This document shows positions 28,195 to 36,437 of a stretch of 64,000 nucleotides of DNA, in pieces (position 1 is the stretch's first letter; each line of letters begins with the position of its first letter). The stretch covers positions 19,832 through 83,831 of the forward strand of contig JAHHIL010000020.1 in NCBI GenBank assembly GCA_019358975.1, in the 5' to 3' direction. The notes beneath the pieces were generated by a model. The model had not been told where the DNA came from, did no database searches, and saw only the letters and a list, made by a program, of their open reading frames with translations. A program made the translations under genes and the position numbers. Origin of the DNA: Trichocoleus desertorum ATA4-8-CV12 (GTDB lineage Bacteria; Cyanobacteriota; Cyanobacteriia; FACHB-46).

Positions 28195-29697
28195 CTAATC
28201 TCCTTGACGACCATAGATGTAAACCAGCTCTTTGAGGCGGTTGCTGTAGTCTTCCGTGAGTGCCTCGCCTCGGAAGCGCCAAGCCCAGTTATTTTCTGCG
28301 GTACCAGGAGCATTCATCCGAGCATCAGTCCCTAAGCTGAATACGTCCTGAATCGGAATAATCGCTTGATTCGCCACCGAACTCATCGTCAAACGAATCA
28401 TGTCCCAGGCAATTCCATCAGGCCCAGTACAGCCCAAGTAGCGGTGCAGGCGATCGCGTTCATAATCTGGAGCTTGCTGATACCAACCCACAGTCGTATC
28501 GTTATCATGGGTGCCCGTATAGATGACGCTATTAGCTTCTACATTGAACGGCAGATAGGTATTCTTGGCATCACTGCCAAAGGCAAAGTGCAGGATCTTC
28601 ATGCCAGGGAAGCCAAAATGGTCTCTGAGGTCCAACACAGCCTGATCGATCGAGCCTAAGTCCTCAGCGATGATGGGCAAGCTGCCCAACTGATCCCGAA
28701 TCGTTTCGAACAGCTTATAGCCCGGAGCCTTAATCCACTCCCCGTTAATTGCCGTCTCTTCACCCGCAGGCACTGACCAGTAAGCTTCCAAGCCCCGGAA
28801 GTGGTCAATCCGAATCATATCTACATGGGCCAGATTTTCCCGGACTCGCTCCACCCACCAAGCAAAGTTAGTGGATTCCAGATGGCTCCAGTTGTAGAGC
28901 GGATTGCCCCAAAGCTGTCCCGTTTCCGAAAAATAATCCGGTGGTACGCCTGCAACTTCTGTCGGCTGTCCAGTTTCTGAGTCTAGTTGAAATACTTCTG
29001 GATTGCCCCAAACGTCCGAGCTATTGTGGGCGACATAAATGGGGATATCCCCAATAATCCGGATGTTTTGAGCATTACTGTAAGTTTTTAGCTCTCGCCA
29101 CTGCCGGAAGAACTCGAACTGCAAGAATTTTTGGAAGTAGACTTCATCGGCTAGCTTGTCTCGCCATAGATCCAAAGCTTCTGGCTTCCGCAACCGCAGT
29201 TCTTCGGGCCATTCCACCCAGCTCCCGCCTTCCTGAGCGTCCAGCAGCGCCATAAATAAGGCGTAGTCTTCTAGCCAACTGGCTTTGCCGCGACAAAATC
29301 CTTCAAATTCTGTTTGCTGAATCGGGCTGGCTTTCTGCTTGAAATTCTCGCAAGCTTGCCGCAGCAAAGGCATCTTCCAGGCAATCACTCGATCAAAGTC
29401 AATCTTGTCTAGCGGGAAATCGGGGACATCGCGCAGATCTTCTTCGCTGAGGAAACCATTGTCTCTCAAGATGTCAGGGCTAATCAGCAACGGATTCCCT
29501 GCCATCGTGGAGAAGCTCATGTAGGGAGAGTTGCCATAACCCGTAGAGCCAAGGGGCAGTATTTGCCACAGCCGTTGTTCACTATGAGCTAGAAAATCAA
29601 TAAACTGATGCGCTTCCAGCCCTAGATCACCAATGCCATAACGACCGGGTAGACTCGTTGGATGTAACAGGATACCACTGGCACGGGGAAAGGGCAT
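28195..29697 (-). CDS. malQ: 4-alpha-glucanotransferase (amylomaltase), copy 2
   Basis: GH77 enzyme of 500 residues from ATG 29697 (MPFPRASGILLHPTSLPG). Catalytic residues are present: DMIRIDHFRGLEAYW, IAEDLGSIDQAV, GTHDNDTTVGW. The donor-site loop reads STGYGNSPYMSFSTMAGNPL, the common family form. Copy 1 (22791-24305) is similar along its full length but clearly diverged, so the duplication is not recent. Both copies keep all catalytic residues and probably differ in glucan-chain preference; that is inference. Confidence 0.94.
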   Translation of the reverse strand: MPFPRASGILLHPTSLPGRYGIGDLGLEAHQFIDFLAHSEQRLWQILPLGSTGYGNSPYMSFSTMAGNPLLISPDILRDNGFLSEEDLRDVPDFPLDKIDFDRVIAWKMPLLRQACENFKQKASPIQQTEFEGFCRGKASWLEDYALFMALLDAQEGGSWVEWPEELRLRKPEALDLWRDKLADEVYFQKFLQFEFFRQWRELKTYSNAQNIRIIGDIPIYVAHNSSDVWGNPEVFQLDSETGQPTEVAGVPPDYFSETGQLWGNPLYNWSHLESTNFAWWVERVRENLAHVDMIRIDHFRGLEAYWSVPAGEETAINGEWIKAPGYKLFETIRDQLGSLPIIAEDLGSIDQAVLDLRDHFGFPGMKILHFAFGSDAKNTYLPFNVEANSVIYTGTHDNDTTVGWYQQAPDYERDRLHRYLGCTGPDGIAWDMIRLTMSSVANQAIIPIQDVFSLGTDARMNAPGTAENNWAWRFRGEALTEDYSNRLKELVYIYGRQGD

Positions 29698-29803
29698 AGA
29701 AGTTTGCCTCCAAAAAATACTCTGTCAGTGTAGCCACCCCTCATCTTAGTGGAATCTTCCCTTGGTAGAATCACTTCTGCCTCCCTTTTAGGAGTTGAAA
29801 CCT

Positions 29804-30235
29804 GTGACCTACCGTAATCCAATTCCCACGGTTGACATCATTATTGAGATGAGCGATCGCCCTCATCGCCCGATTGTGCTGATTGAGCGGCTGAATGAGC
29901 CTTATGGTTGGGCCATTCCAGGGGGGTTTGTGGACTATGGGGAGCCTGTGGAGGTAGCTGCCCGACGGGAAGCCCAGGAGGAAACGGGTTTAGCGGTTGA
30001 GTTGATTGAGCAGTTTCAGGTGTATTCGGACCCTAACCGCGATCCTCGTAAACATACGCTGAGTGTGGTGTTTATTGCGGTGGCGAAGGGAGAGCCGCAG
30101 GCGGGGGATGATGCGAAGGGGATTGCGCTATTTGAGCCTTGGCGGGTGCCTGAGAATTTGTGTTTTGATCACGATCGGATTTTGCGGGATTATTGGCGGT
30201 ATCGGCATTATGGGATGCGGCCTCGTTTGGGTTAG
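29804..30235 (+). CDS. Nudix hydrolase
   Basis: 143 residues from GTG 29804, with TAGGAG about 9 nt upstream; a TTG at 29795 is too close to that site. The Nudix box is complete: [23 protein letters not shown], with the REAQEE metal-binding core. Nudix enzymes cleave nucleoside diphosphates linked to another group; the ADP-ribose pyrophosphatase type is the nearest by general look ([27 protein letters not shown]). The substrate is uncertain. The gene uses more G/C-rich codons than its neighbours. Confidence 0.9.
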   Translation: MTYRNPIPTVDIIIEMSDRPHRPIVLIERLNEPYGWAIPGGFVDYGEPVEVAARREAQEETGLAVELIEQFQVYSDPNRDPRKHTLSVVFIAVAKGEPQAGDDAKGIALFEPWRVPENLCFDHDRILRDYWRYRHYGMRPRLG

Positions 30236-30404
30236 TGGGGCTTGAGAAGGGGTTGATTTGTGGGTGTTTGGGTTTTGACTAAAATCCGAGCCTTGAGAGC
30301 ACCTGCCCTCAAACTCCCGCTGAGGGACGGCTGCGTCCCCCAGACCCCCTCCAGACGAGGTTGAGTGTGGGTGTTTCGATACTGGGACAAATTTACGTAC
30401 TTCT

Positions 30405-30553
30405 TCCTTCTGGCTTCCAGCTCCTGTTTTCTCCCCTTTCATCCTTCATCCTTCATCCCTCCTCCTTCATCCCTTCCCCTCTGTCCTGCCCTTTCATCCC
30501 TCCTCCTTCCTCCTTCATCCCTTCCCCTCTCTCCTCACCCCTCTCTCCTCACT
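30405..30553 (+). repeat. Polypyrimidine tandem repeat tract (TTCATCC/CTCC units)
   Basis: About 150 bp almost free of purines, made of irregular copies of CTTCATCC, CTCCTCC and CTTCCCCTCT. A short related tract (TCATCCCTCATCCCTCATCC) lies before menD at 31027-31057. It fills most of the gap between the Nudix and ridA genes. Short tandem repeats of this sort are common in filamentous cyanobacteria. No gene is supported in the 360-bp gap; frames through the tract give only Ser/Pro/Phe/His repeats. Confidence 0.8.
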
Positions 30554-30595
30554 TATGAGAAAATGCCTTGGTTTCGTAATGATGGCTAAACGGAT

Positions 30596-30985
30596 ATGAC
30601 GCGCAAGGTAATTCGGACAGAGCAGGCTCCCGCTCCGGTGGGGCCATATAATCAGGCGATCGCGGCGAGTGGTCAGATGGTGTTTGTGGCGGGTCAAATC
30701 GCGCTTGATCCTCAAACGGGGGCGATCGTGGGTGAGGGTGATGTGGTGCGGCAGACGGAACAGGTGATGGCGAATTTAGAGGCTATCCTGAAGGCAGCGG
30801 GGGCAACGTTTGCAGATGTGGTCAGAACTACAGTATTTCTGGCTGACATGAATGACTTTGCAGCGGTTAATGGCATCTACGCTCGCCATTTTGACGAAGC
30901 TACTGCACCAGCCCGGGCCTGTGTTCAAGTCGCTCGCCTTCCTAAGGATGTTCGAGTCGAAATTGACTGCATCGCAGTTATTTAA
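30596..30985 (+). CDS. ridA: RidA family enamine/imine deaminase
   Basis: 129-residue protein of the YjgF/RidA family, which hydrolyses reactive enamine and imine intermediates such as 2-aminoacrylate. The family pattern is clear: PVGPYNQAIAASGQMVFVAGQ at the start, TVFLADMNDFAAVNGIY in the middle and the signature ARACVQVARLPKDVRVEIDCIA with the conserved Arg. It starts at ATG 30596. The N-terminus and length match the family exactly. Confidence 0.95.
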   Translation: MTRKVIRTEQAPAPVGPYNQAIAASGQMVFVAGQIALDPQTGAIVGEGDVVRQTEQVMANLEAILKAAGATFADVVRTTVFLADMNDFAAVNGIYARHFDEATAPARACVQVARLPKDVRVEIDCIAVI

Positions 30986-31062
30986 CCTTTTTGCCCCTTA
31001 TCACCTAGTTCTCTGCATTTTTCAGCCTTCATCCCTCATCCCTCATCCTTCCTCCTTGCCCC

Positions 31063-32871
31063 ATGTCGATTGATTTCAGTAATACAAATTCTGTTTGGGC
31101 TTCGATCCTGGCAGAAACGTTGGCTCGTCTAGGTTTGAGGAGGGCGGTGGTTTGTCCAGGGTCTCGGTCTACGCCATTGGCGATCGCGTTTGCTCAGCAC
31201 CCTGAGGTTGAAGCAATTCCAGTGTTGGATGAGCGATCGGCGGCGTTTTTTGCTTTAGGCTTGGCGCGGCAGTCGGGGTTGCCTGTGGTGTTGGTTTGTA
31301 CGTCGGGGACGGCGGGGGCAAATTTTTATCCGGCGGTGATTGAGGCACGGCAGAGTCGGGTGCCGTTGTTGGTGCTAACGGCGGATCGGCCCCCAGAGTT
31401 GCGCGATTGCAATGCAGGGCAAGCGATCGATCAGCAAAAGTTATTTGGGAACTTTCCCAATTGGTATGCGGAGTTAGCGATCCCTGCTTTAGATGGGGGT
31501 TTGCTTCGGTATCTGCGTCAAACGATGGTTTATGCCTGGGAACGATCGCTTTGGCCTATGGCGGGTCCGGTGCATCTCAATCTGCCTTTGCGTGACCCGT
31601 TGGCTCCGATTGCTGATCCGGCGGTGGAGGGGGGGCGATCGCAGTTTGACTCGGCTCAGTTTTTTGCAGCAGTGCAGCCTATGACGGAGGTTGATACGGC
31701 TGGGGTGAGCAATATTCAGTTGCCGCTGACGACTTGGCAAGCTTGCGAACGGGGTGTGATTGTTGCTGGCCCTGCTCAACCGCGATCGCCTGTGGAGTAC
31801 TGTACAGCGGTGGCACAACTGTCGGCGGCGTTGGGTTGGCCTGTGCTGACGGAAGGCTTGTCGCCGCTGAGAAACTACGCGGATCTCAATCACAATCTGA
31901 TTTCTACCTACGATTTGCTGTTGCGGAATCGGCGCTTAGCAGCGAAACTCGCGCCTGAGATGGTGATCCGGATTGGAGAAATGCCGACGAGTAAAGAGTT
32001 GCGGCTCTGGCTAGAAAGGGTACAGCCGCAGCAGTGGATTGTTGATCCGAGCGATCGCAATTTAGATCCGCTGCATGGTCACACCACTCATTTACGGCTG
32101 GCGATCGAGCAGTTGGCTCCGCTGTTGCCGCCTGGATATAGTCAAACCTCTCCCCCATCCCCTCTCCTACAGGAGAGGGGTGCCATAGGCGGGGTGAGGT
32201 CTACCAATAGTTACCTCAAGGATTGGTGTAGTGCTGAGGCGCAGGTGCGGCAAAAGCTAGACCAAACGATGTCAGATACAGAAGCGTGGTTTGAGGGCAA
32301 AGTCGCTTGGTTGTTGTCCCAGCATTTGGCCCCTGGTGCGCCTTTGTTTATTGCCAACAGCATGCCTGTCCGGGATGTAGAGTTTTTCTGGAAACCAGGC
32401 AATACAGCGATCAAGCCTTACTTCAACCGGGGGGCAAACGGTATTGATGGCACGTTGTCTACCGCTTTAGGGGTGGCGCATGGTAATCAAAGCAGTGTTC
32501 TGTTGACAGGAGACTTAGCGCTGCTCCACGATACCAATGGATTTTTGCTCAGAAACAAGCTGGTAGGGCATTTGACCATTATTGTAGTCAACAACAATGG
32601 CGGTGGTATTTTCGAGATGCTGCCGATCGCTCAGTTTGAGCAGGTGTTTGAAGAATTCTTTGCGACCCCTCAAGCAGTTGACTTCGCGCCACTCTGCCAA
32701 ACCTACGGGGTGGAGTATGAACTAATTCAAACCTGGCCCCAGTTAGTGGATCGTTTGAACCCCCTCCCTCAAAGCGGCATCCGAGTGCTGGAGGTGCGGA
32801 CCGATCGCAAGGCAGACAGTGCTTGGCGGCGGACTCACTTAGCAAAATTTGCCTCTAATTGCCAAAATTGA
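31063..32871 (+). CDS. menD: MenD, SEPHCHC synthase of the menaquinone/phylloquinone pathway
   Basis: Thiamine-diphosphate enzyme that condenses 2-oxoglutarate with isochorismate, used in cyanobacteria to build phylloquinone for photosystem I. The 602 residues show the N-terminal PYR domain (VVCPGSRSTPLAIAF, TSGTAGANFYPAV) and the C-terminal PP domain with the metal-binding GDLALLHDTNGFLL and VVNNNGGGIFEMLP. Around residues 361-380 an extra Pro/Gly-rich segment (QTSPPSPLLQERGAIGGV) encoded by a palindromic DNA repeat interrupts the chain without breaking the frame. The start ATG follows a pyrimidine repeat rather than a Shine-Dalgarno sequence. Confidence 0.93.
   Translation: MSIDFSNTNSVWASILAETLARLGLRRAVVCPGSRSTPLAIAFAQHPEVEAIPVLDERSAAFFALGLARQSGLPVVLVCTSGTAGANFYPAVIEARQSRVPLLVLTADRPPELRDCNAGQAIDQQKLFGNFPNWYAELAIPALDGGLLRYLRQTMVYAWERSLWPMAGPVHLNLPLRDPLAPIADPAVEGGRSQFDSAQFFAAVQPMTEVDTAGVSNIQLPLTTWQACERGVIVAGPAQPRSPVEYCTAVAQLSAALGWPVLTEGLSPLRNYADLNHNLISTYDLLLRNRRLAAKLAPEMVIRIGEMPTSKELRLWLERVQPQQWIVDPSDRNLDPLHGHTTHLRLAIEQLAPLLPPGYSQTSPPSPLLQERGAIGGVRSTNSYLKDWCSAEAQVRQKLDQTMSDTEAWFEGKVAWLLSQHLAPGAPLFIANSMPVRDVEFFWKPGNTAIKPYFNRGANGIDGTLSTALGVAHGNQSSVLLTGDLALLHDTNGFLLRNKLVGHLTIIVVNNNGGGIFEMLPIAQFEQVFEEFFATPQAVDFAPLCQTYGVEYELIQTWPQLVDRLNPLPQSGIRVLEVRTDRKADSAWRRTHLAKFASNCQN
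32144..32202 (+). repeat. Palindromic interspersed repeat inserted in frame within menD
   Basis: TCCCCTCTCCT and AGGAGAGGGG form a near-perfect hairpin around CTACAGG at 32155-32180, and outer arms (ACCTCTCCCCCA and GGGGTGAGGT) extend the pairing imperfectly. It encodes about 20 residues, including SPPSPLLQERG, a peptide signature known from repeat-derived inserts in cyanobacterial and other bacterial proteins. It sits in the linker between MenD domains. Confidence 0.75.
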
Positions 32872-32923
32872 CAAAACTAAGCACCCCAGCTTTACTCTTG
32901 AAGGCGAACAACGGTTCTCAGGC

Positions 32924-33514
32924 ATGGATCAATCACAAATCAGCGCGGAAACCCTAGAGCTTCTCTGCCGCATCACGGGCCAAGAGTTGCAGCAGGACAA
33001 GTTAAATCCCCTGCTAGTGTTTCTGGCGGCTTTGGTCACGGTACTCCTAGGCGTCATGCTAGTAGATCGGGCGATCGCAGATGCCGAGAAGCAAGAGTTG
33101 CAGCAGACGCTTAACTCGTTTCTGACGTTGGATGACCAAACCCGTGAGCTGGCACAACAACTGGTCACTGGAGTGCAGCGGCATCAGATTTACATCATTC
33201 CGAATGAGCTGCTCAAGCTCACAGTACTCCTTTCTAAGTCAGAAAAGGTATTGCTCATTGGCTTAGGCTACAAAATGGCCGCAGCGGATGGTGAAGTAGA
33301 TCTGCGGGAGAGTATGTATTTACAGGCGATCGCCAGCCGTTTGTCGCTATCTACTTCTGAGGTGGCGGTTTTAGCGAATGGTTATTCGTCAGAACCTGAC
33401 GACCTAGAAGCCTCAAACACTATTAAAGATTTTCTGCTGCCAGAACAATTTCAGCTGCCGCTCTTAGTTGATATTGCCAACCAATTTTCTACTAGCCTAT
33501 CGGTATCTTCGTAG
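32924..33514 (+). CDS. TerB-like protein with one membrane helix
   Basis: 196 residues from ATG 32924. An earlier in-frame TTG at 32849 would overlap menD by 23 nt and is less likely. One membrane helix lies about residues 29-48 (LLVFLAALVTVLLGVMLVD). The C-terminal half has the TerB pattern EKVLLIGLGYKMAAADGEVDLRES, in which the acidic ADGE segment is thought to bind metal. TerB-family proteins occur in stress and membrane-associated systems; the function here is unknown. Confidence 0.75.
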   Translation: MDQSQISAETLELLCRITGQELQQDKLNPLLVFLAALVTVLLGVMLVDRAIADAEKQELQQTLNSFLTLDDQTRELAQQLVTGVQRHQIYIIPNELLKLTVLLSKSEKVLLIGLGYKMAAADGEVDLRESMYLQAIASRLSLSTSEVAVLANGYSSEPDDLEASNTIKDFLLPEQFQLPLLVDIANQFSTSLSVSS

Positions 33515-33648
33515 GCCTGACTGGTCAGAGTCCGTTGGTGAAATTGCTCTAAAATGGCACCACTGAGCCTAGGCCATTTCTTGATCTCAGGGTAGAACTT
33601 CAACGCCGGATAAGAGATGGCCTAATTGTTTACACTCACGCACAGACT

Positions 33649-34482
33649 ATGCAAGTTGAATGGCAAGTTGCCAAAACCTACGAAGACATCCTGTATCACA
33701 AAGCGGATGGCATCGCCAAAATTACCATTAACCGCCCCCACAAACGCAACGCCTTTCGTCCCAAAACGGTGTTTGAGCTTTATGATGCCTTTGCCAATGC
33801 CCGTGAAGATAGCCGGATTGGAGTCGTTCTCTTCACTGGGGCAGGACCGCATACAGATGGTAAATATGCCTTCTGCGCCGGGGGTGACCAAAGTGTGCGG
33901 GGTCAAGGCGGTTACGTAGATGATGAAGGGGTACCGCGACTCAACGTCCTCGACTTGCAACGTTTGATTCGCTCCATGCCCAAGGTAGTGATTGCTTTGG
34001 TAGCAGGTTACGCGATCGGTGGTGGGCATGTTCTCCACATTCTTTGCGATTTAACGATCGCCGCAGATAATGCCATTTTTGGGCAGACGGGGCCGAAGGT
34101 AGGCAGCTTCGATGGTGGGTTTGGAGCCAGCTACTTAGCTCGGTTAGTAGGACAAAAAAAAGCCCGCGAAATTTGGTATCTCTGCCGTCAGTACGACGCG
34201 GCCCAAGCGCTAGAAATGGGTTTGGTGAATTGTGTGGTGCCTGTGGAACAGTTAGAAGCGGAGGGCATCCAATGGGCACAGGAAATTCTAGAGAAAAGTC
34301 CGATCGCGATTCGCTGCCTCAAATCGGCTTTTAATGCAGACTGTGACGGCCAAGCAGGCTTACAAGAATTAGCTGGGAATGCGACTTTGCTCTACTACAT
34401 GACGGAAGAAGGAGCTGAAGGAAAAGAAGCGTTCTTAGAAAAGCGTCAACCTAACTTCCGCCAATACCCCTGGTTACCTTAA
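33649..34482 (+). CDS. menB: 1,4-dihydroxy-2-naphthoyl-CoA synthase
   Basis: Crotonase-fold enzyme that closes the naphthoate ring from o-succinylbenzoyl-CoA, downstream of MenD in phylloquinone synthesis. 277 residues, normal for MenB. Features: [16 protein letters not shown], the oxyanion-hole loop [11 protein letters not shown], and the [36 protein letters not shown] region that distinguishes MenB from other crotonases. It lies 0.8 kb after menD with the TerB-like gene between. A strong terminator follows. Confidence 0.96.
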   Translation: MQVEWQVAKTYEDILYHKADGIAKITINRPHKRNAFRPKTVFELYDAFANAREDSRIGVVLFTGAGPHTDGKYAFCAGGDQSVRGQGGYVDDEGVPRLNVLDLQRLIRSMPKVVIALVAGYAIGGGHVLHILCDLTIAADNAIFGQTGPKVGSFDGGFGASYLARLVGQKKAREIWYLCRQYDAAQALEMGLVNCVVPVEQLEAEGIQWAQEILEKSPIAIRCLKSAFNADCDGQAGLQELAGNATLLYYMTEEGAEGKEAFLEKRQPNFRQYPWLP

Positions 34483-34516
34483 GCTGCATTGCCTCAATTC
34501 TAAAATTTAAGGACTT

Positions 34517-34551
34517 AAAAACCGCGCTTTCTGTACAGGAGCGCGGTTTTT
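34517..34551. terminator. Rho-independent terminator after menB
   Basis: AAAAACCGCGCT and AGCGCGGTTTTT form a 12-bp perfect stem with an 11-nt loop, ending in TTTTT on the plus strand. It lies 35 bp after the menB stop. The A-run at the left arm also makes it usable from the minus strand. Confidence 0.88.
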
Positions 34552-34771
34552 AATTTTTATTTGACTGGAATCGAATGCTTGAGTGCAATTGCCAATTTGA
34601 ATCGTCACGCTATGGCAAATTTGAGCTTAAGTTTCTTATGTCGCTGTTGTAGCCGCTTCATTCAAGCTTCAATCACAAATTAACCAATAAGGATTGCTTG
34701 AAATCCAAATTTAATCTGAAAACGAGATTGGTTCAGTATTTTTACGGGTCAAGTATTGAACAGAAAATGAA

Positions 34772-35059
34772 TCATTTGGTTAGCGATCGCACCGCCAAAT
34801 CATCTTTTCTTTCAGAAAAATTAATTGGAGAACAATCCAATGAGATCACATCTCCTAGGATTAACGTACTTTCTGACCAATTCATAATCTCTTCAGAATT
34901 CTCCCAAGAGGGCGCAAACGGGGGGATCGCCAAGGAACAAGCCTTCCAAGCGCCTCGAACAGGTACATTTAGCTGCTGACAAGAGCCGCCGCGTCGCCCT
35001 TCGGGGGTGTAGTACCGACAGTGGCGACATGCTGATGTTTCGAGGTTTATGGTTCTCAT
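34772..35059 (-). CDS. Small cysteine-motif protein conserved in cyanobacteria
   Basis: 95 residues from ATG 35059. The N-terminal half has CRHCRYYTPEGRRGGSC and WKACSLAIPPFAPSWE: four Cys in a C-x2-C...C...C arrangement that could bind zinc or an Fe-S cluster. I recognise this N-terminal block as a widespread cyanobacterial small-protein signature, of unknown role to my knowledge. The C-terminal half (after SWE) is variable. A plus-strand frame overlaps it but shows no family features, so I prefer this strand. Confidence 0.75.
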   Translation of the reverse strand: MRTINLETSACRHCRYYTPEGRRGGSCQQLNVPVRGAWKACSLAIPPFAPSWENSEEIMNWSESTLILGDVISLDCSPINFSERKDDLAVRSLTK

Positions 35060-35556
35060 AGAAGGATTTTTTAGGGAGGTAACCTGTTGTCTTTAATTTT
35101 TAAGCCAGAGTTTTTTTGAGGGCGTTGATTCGGACACCTGCGATCGCTTTTCCATCTGGTTTTCAGCGATCCATGATAAAAAACGCCTTTTAGATTATCT
35201 TTATAATCTTGTTAAAACCAGATAAATTTACAGCTTTTTGGCCCTGAACAAATCGAGCTGATTTCCCTCAAAAATAGTTGGGGATCAAGGGAAAGGATAA
35301 CCAATCGAATTTAAACAGCTCCAATATTCGAGTAAAGTCAGGGGTCGTCAGTCACTTTTTGAGCTTAAAAAGTCAACCATTTGACAGGTGCAACGTACCT
35401 TAAGGCAATCTACAACCTGGGCTATTCCAAGTCCCGAATCAGGCCAAAAGCTATGAAATGAGTGGTTCGCCCATACTTAGTGATACCCAGATGCAGGGCT
35501 CAATTCACTAGCTACACGATTCATCAGTTGGATTCACCCATTGCAAGAGTGACGAG
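35060..35556. other. Gene-poor region with several perfect hairpins
   Basis: About 500 bp with no supported gene. Hairpins seen: outer stem ATCTGGTTTT/AAAACCAGAT (35154-35163 with 35214-35223) enclosing AGATTAT-CTTT-ATAATCT (35192-35209); TTTCCCT/AGGGAAA (35262-35268 with 35288-35294); ACTTTTT/AAAAAGT (35354-35360 with 35367-35373). This could be a structured non-coding RNA, the long leader of a neighbouring gene, or a small mobile repeat. I could not match it to a known RNA. Confidence 0.4.
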
Positions 35557-36129
35557 TTACCCCCGCCATTGTTGCGCGGCGCAGAGGGCACAAACAGACC
35601 AGCGCTGCAACTCGCCGGGTGGGGTCGGACAGTGGCAACGGGGGCAAGCGGGTAAATGTTGCGATCGCTGTTGCACTAACGCCGACCAAGCCTGAAACGC
35701 GGTTTGAGGGTCTTTTGGCGCTGCTACCTGTGGCAGTGATGGATTGAGCGCCTGAGGGCTAGCTACATGGCTAGGATGGTCTTGCCAAGGGTTGGCTTCT
35801 GACTCAGGGGCAGCAGCAGAATTTTCTCTCCGGCTACTGTGCCATTGAGCGGTAGAAAAACGAATGTCAGTGAGTTCGATGGTTAGCCGAGTATTGAGCT
35901 TTTCTAGGATTCGTTGCCGCTCAAAAATCAAGTTTTGGGCCCAGGCAGGGCTAGAAGTGGCTACTTTTAACACGCCCCGCTGAATTGCCACTGGTTTTGT
36001 CTGGCTGGCAACCGCTAGCCCTACGACTTCTGGCCAATAAGCCAACAAGCGCTTGAACTGCTGTCGCTCTTGCCATCCCCCTTGATTTTCGAAGCTGCCT
36101 AAAACATGATGAAGGGATTCAAAAGCCAT
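35557..36129 (-). CDS. DciA-like (DUF721) protein with C-terminal zinc ribbon
   Basis: 190 residues. The N-terminal DUF721 domain about 5-95 (LHHVLGSFENQG..., LLAYWPEVVGLAVASQTKPVAIQRGVLKVATSSPAWAQNL) is the KH-like fold of DciA, the ancestral loader of the DnaB helicase. A low-complexity linker about 98-145 is followed by a C-terminal zinc-ribbon-like motif CPRC...CALC about 162-182. Its role in replication initiation is inferred from the family. It is transcribed alone, divergently from the SPOR-domain gene. Confidence 0.85.
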   Translation of the reverse strand: MAFESLHHVLGSFENQGGWQERQQFKRLLAYWPEVVGLAVASQTKPVAIQRGVLKVATSSPAWAQNLIFERQRILEKLNTRLTIELTDIRFSTAQWHSSRRENSAAAPESEANPWQDHPSHVASPQALNPSLPQVAAPKDPQTAFQAWSALVQQRSQHLPACPRCHCPTPPGELQRWSVCALCAAQQWRG

Positions 36130-36437
36130 GCTGCCAATCTCGGTAAGAAATCGTATACCCTTTTTCTAAAGGTTCTCTACTTTAGGATCGAAATCAACAG
36201 CAGTACTATACGATGCATCTACTAATTCACCCTGACACCTAAGCTAGTTGTGTGTGATTTAGTGGTGATCGATAGGGCTAGCTAGAGCTAGCTTGCGTCT
36301 GAGACAAGATTAGAGCTAGGCTTTGACCAAACCAGTCCAGGGTGGATTGCACAGGTTTATGAATGCAATGAATGTCATGAGTTGAGGGACGCCCCCTTGA
36401 AAAATTTGCGGTTAGTCAAGATGGTAGGAATCCTGTA
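36130..36437. other. Divergent intergenic region with a GCTAGC palindrome
   Basis: 308 bp between the dciA-like gene and the SPOR gene. It carries GCTAGCT-AG-AGCTAGC, a perfect inverted repeat at 36277-36292, flanked by other CTAG-containing words. Its position suits an operator for either gene, but this is inference. No small gene was found. Confidence 0.4.

Noticed and set aside
30361..30589. Plus-strand frames through the polypyrimidine tract giving Ser/Pro/His-rich peptides.
   Set aside because: They are translations of a simple repeat, present in more than one frame, with no independent support.
34698..34979. A 93-codon plus-strand frame overlapping the Cys-motif protein.
   Set aside because: The minus-strand frame has a recognisable conserved block; this one does not.
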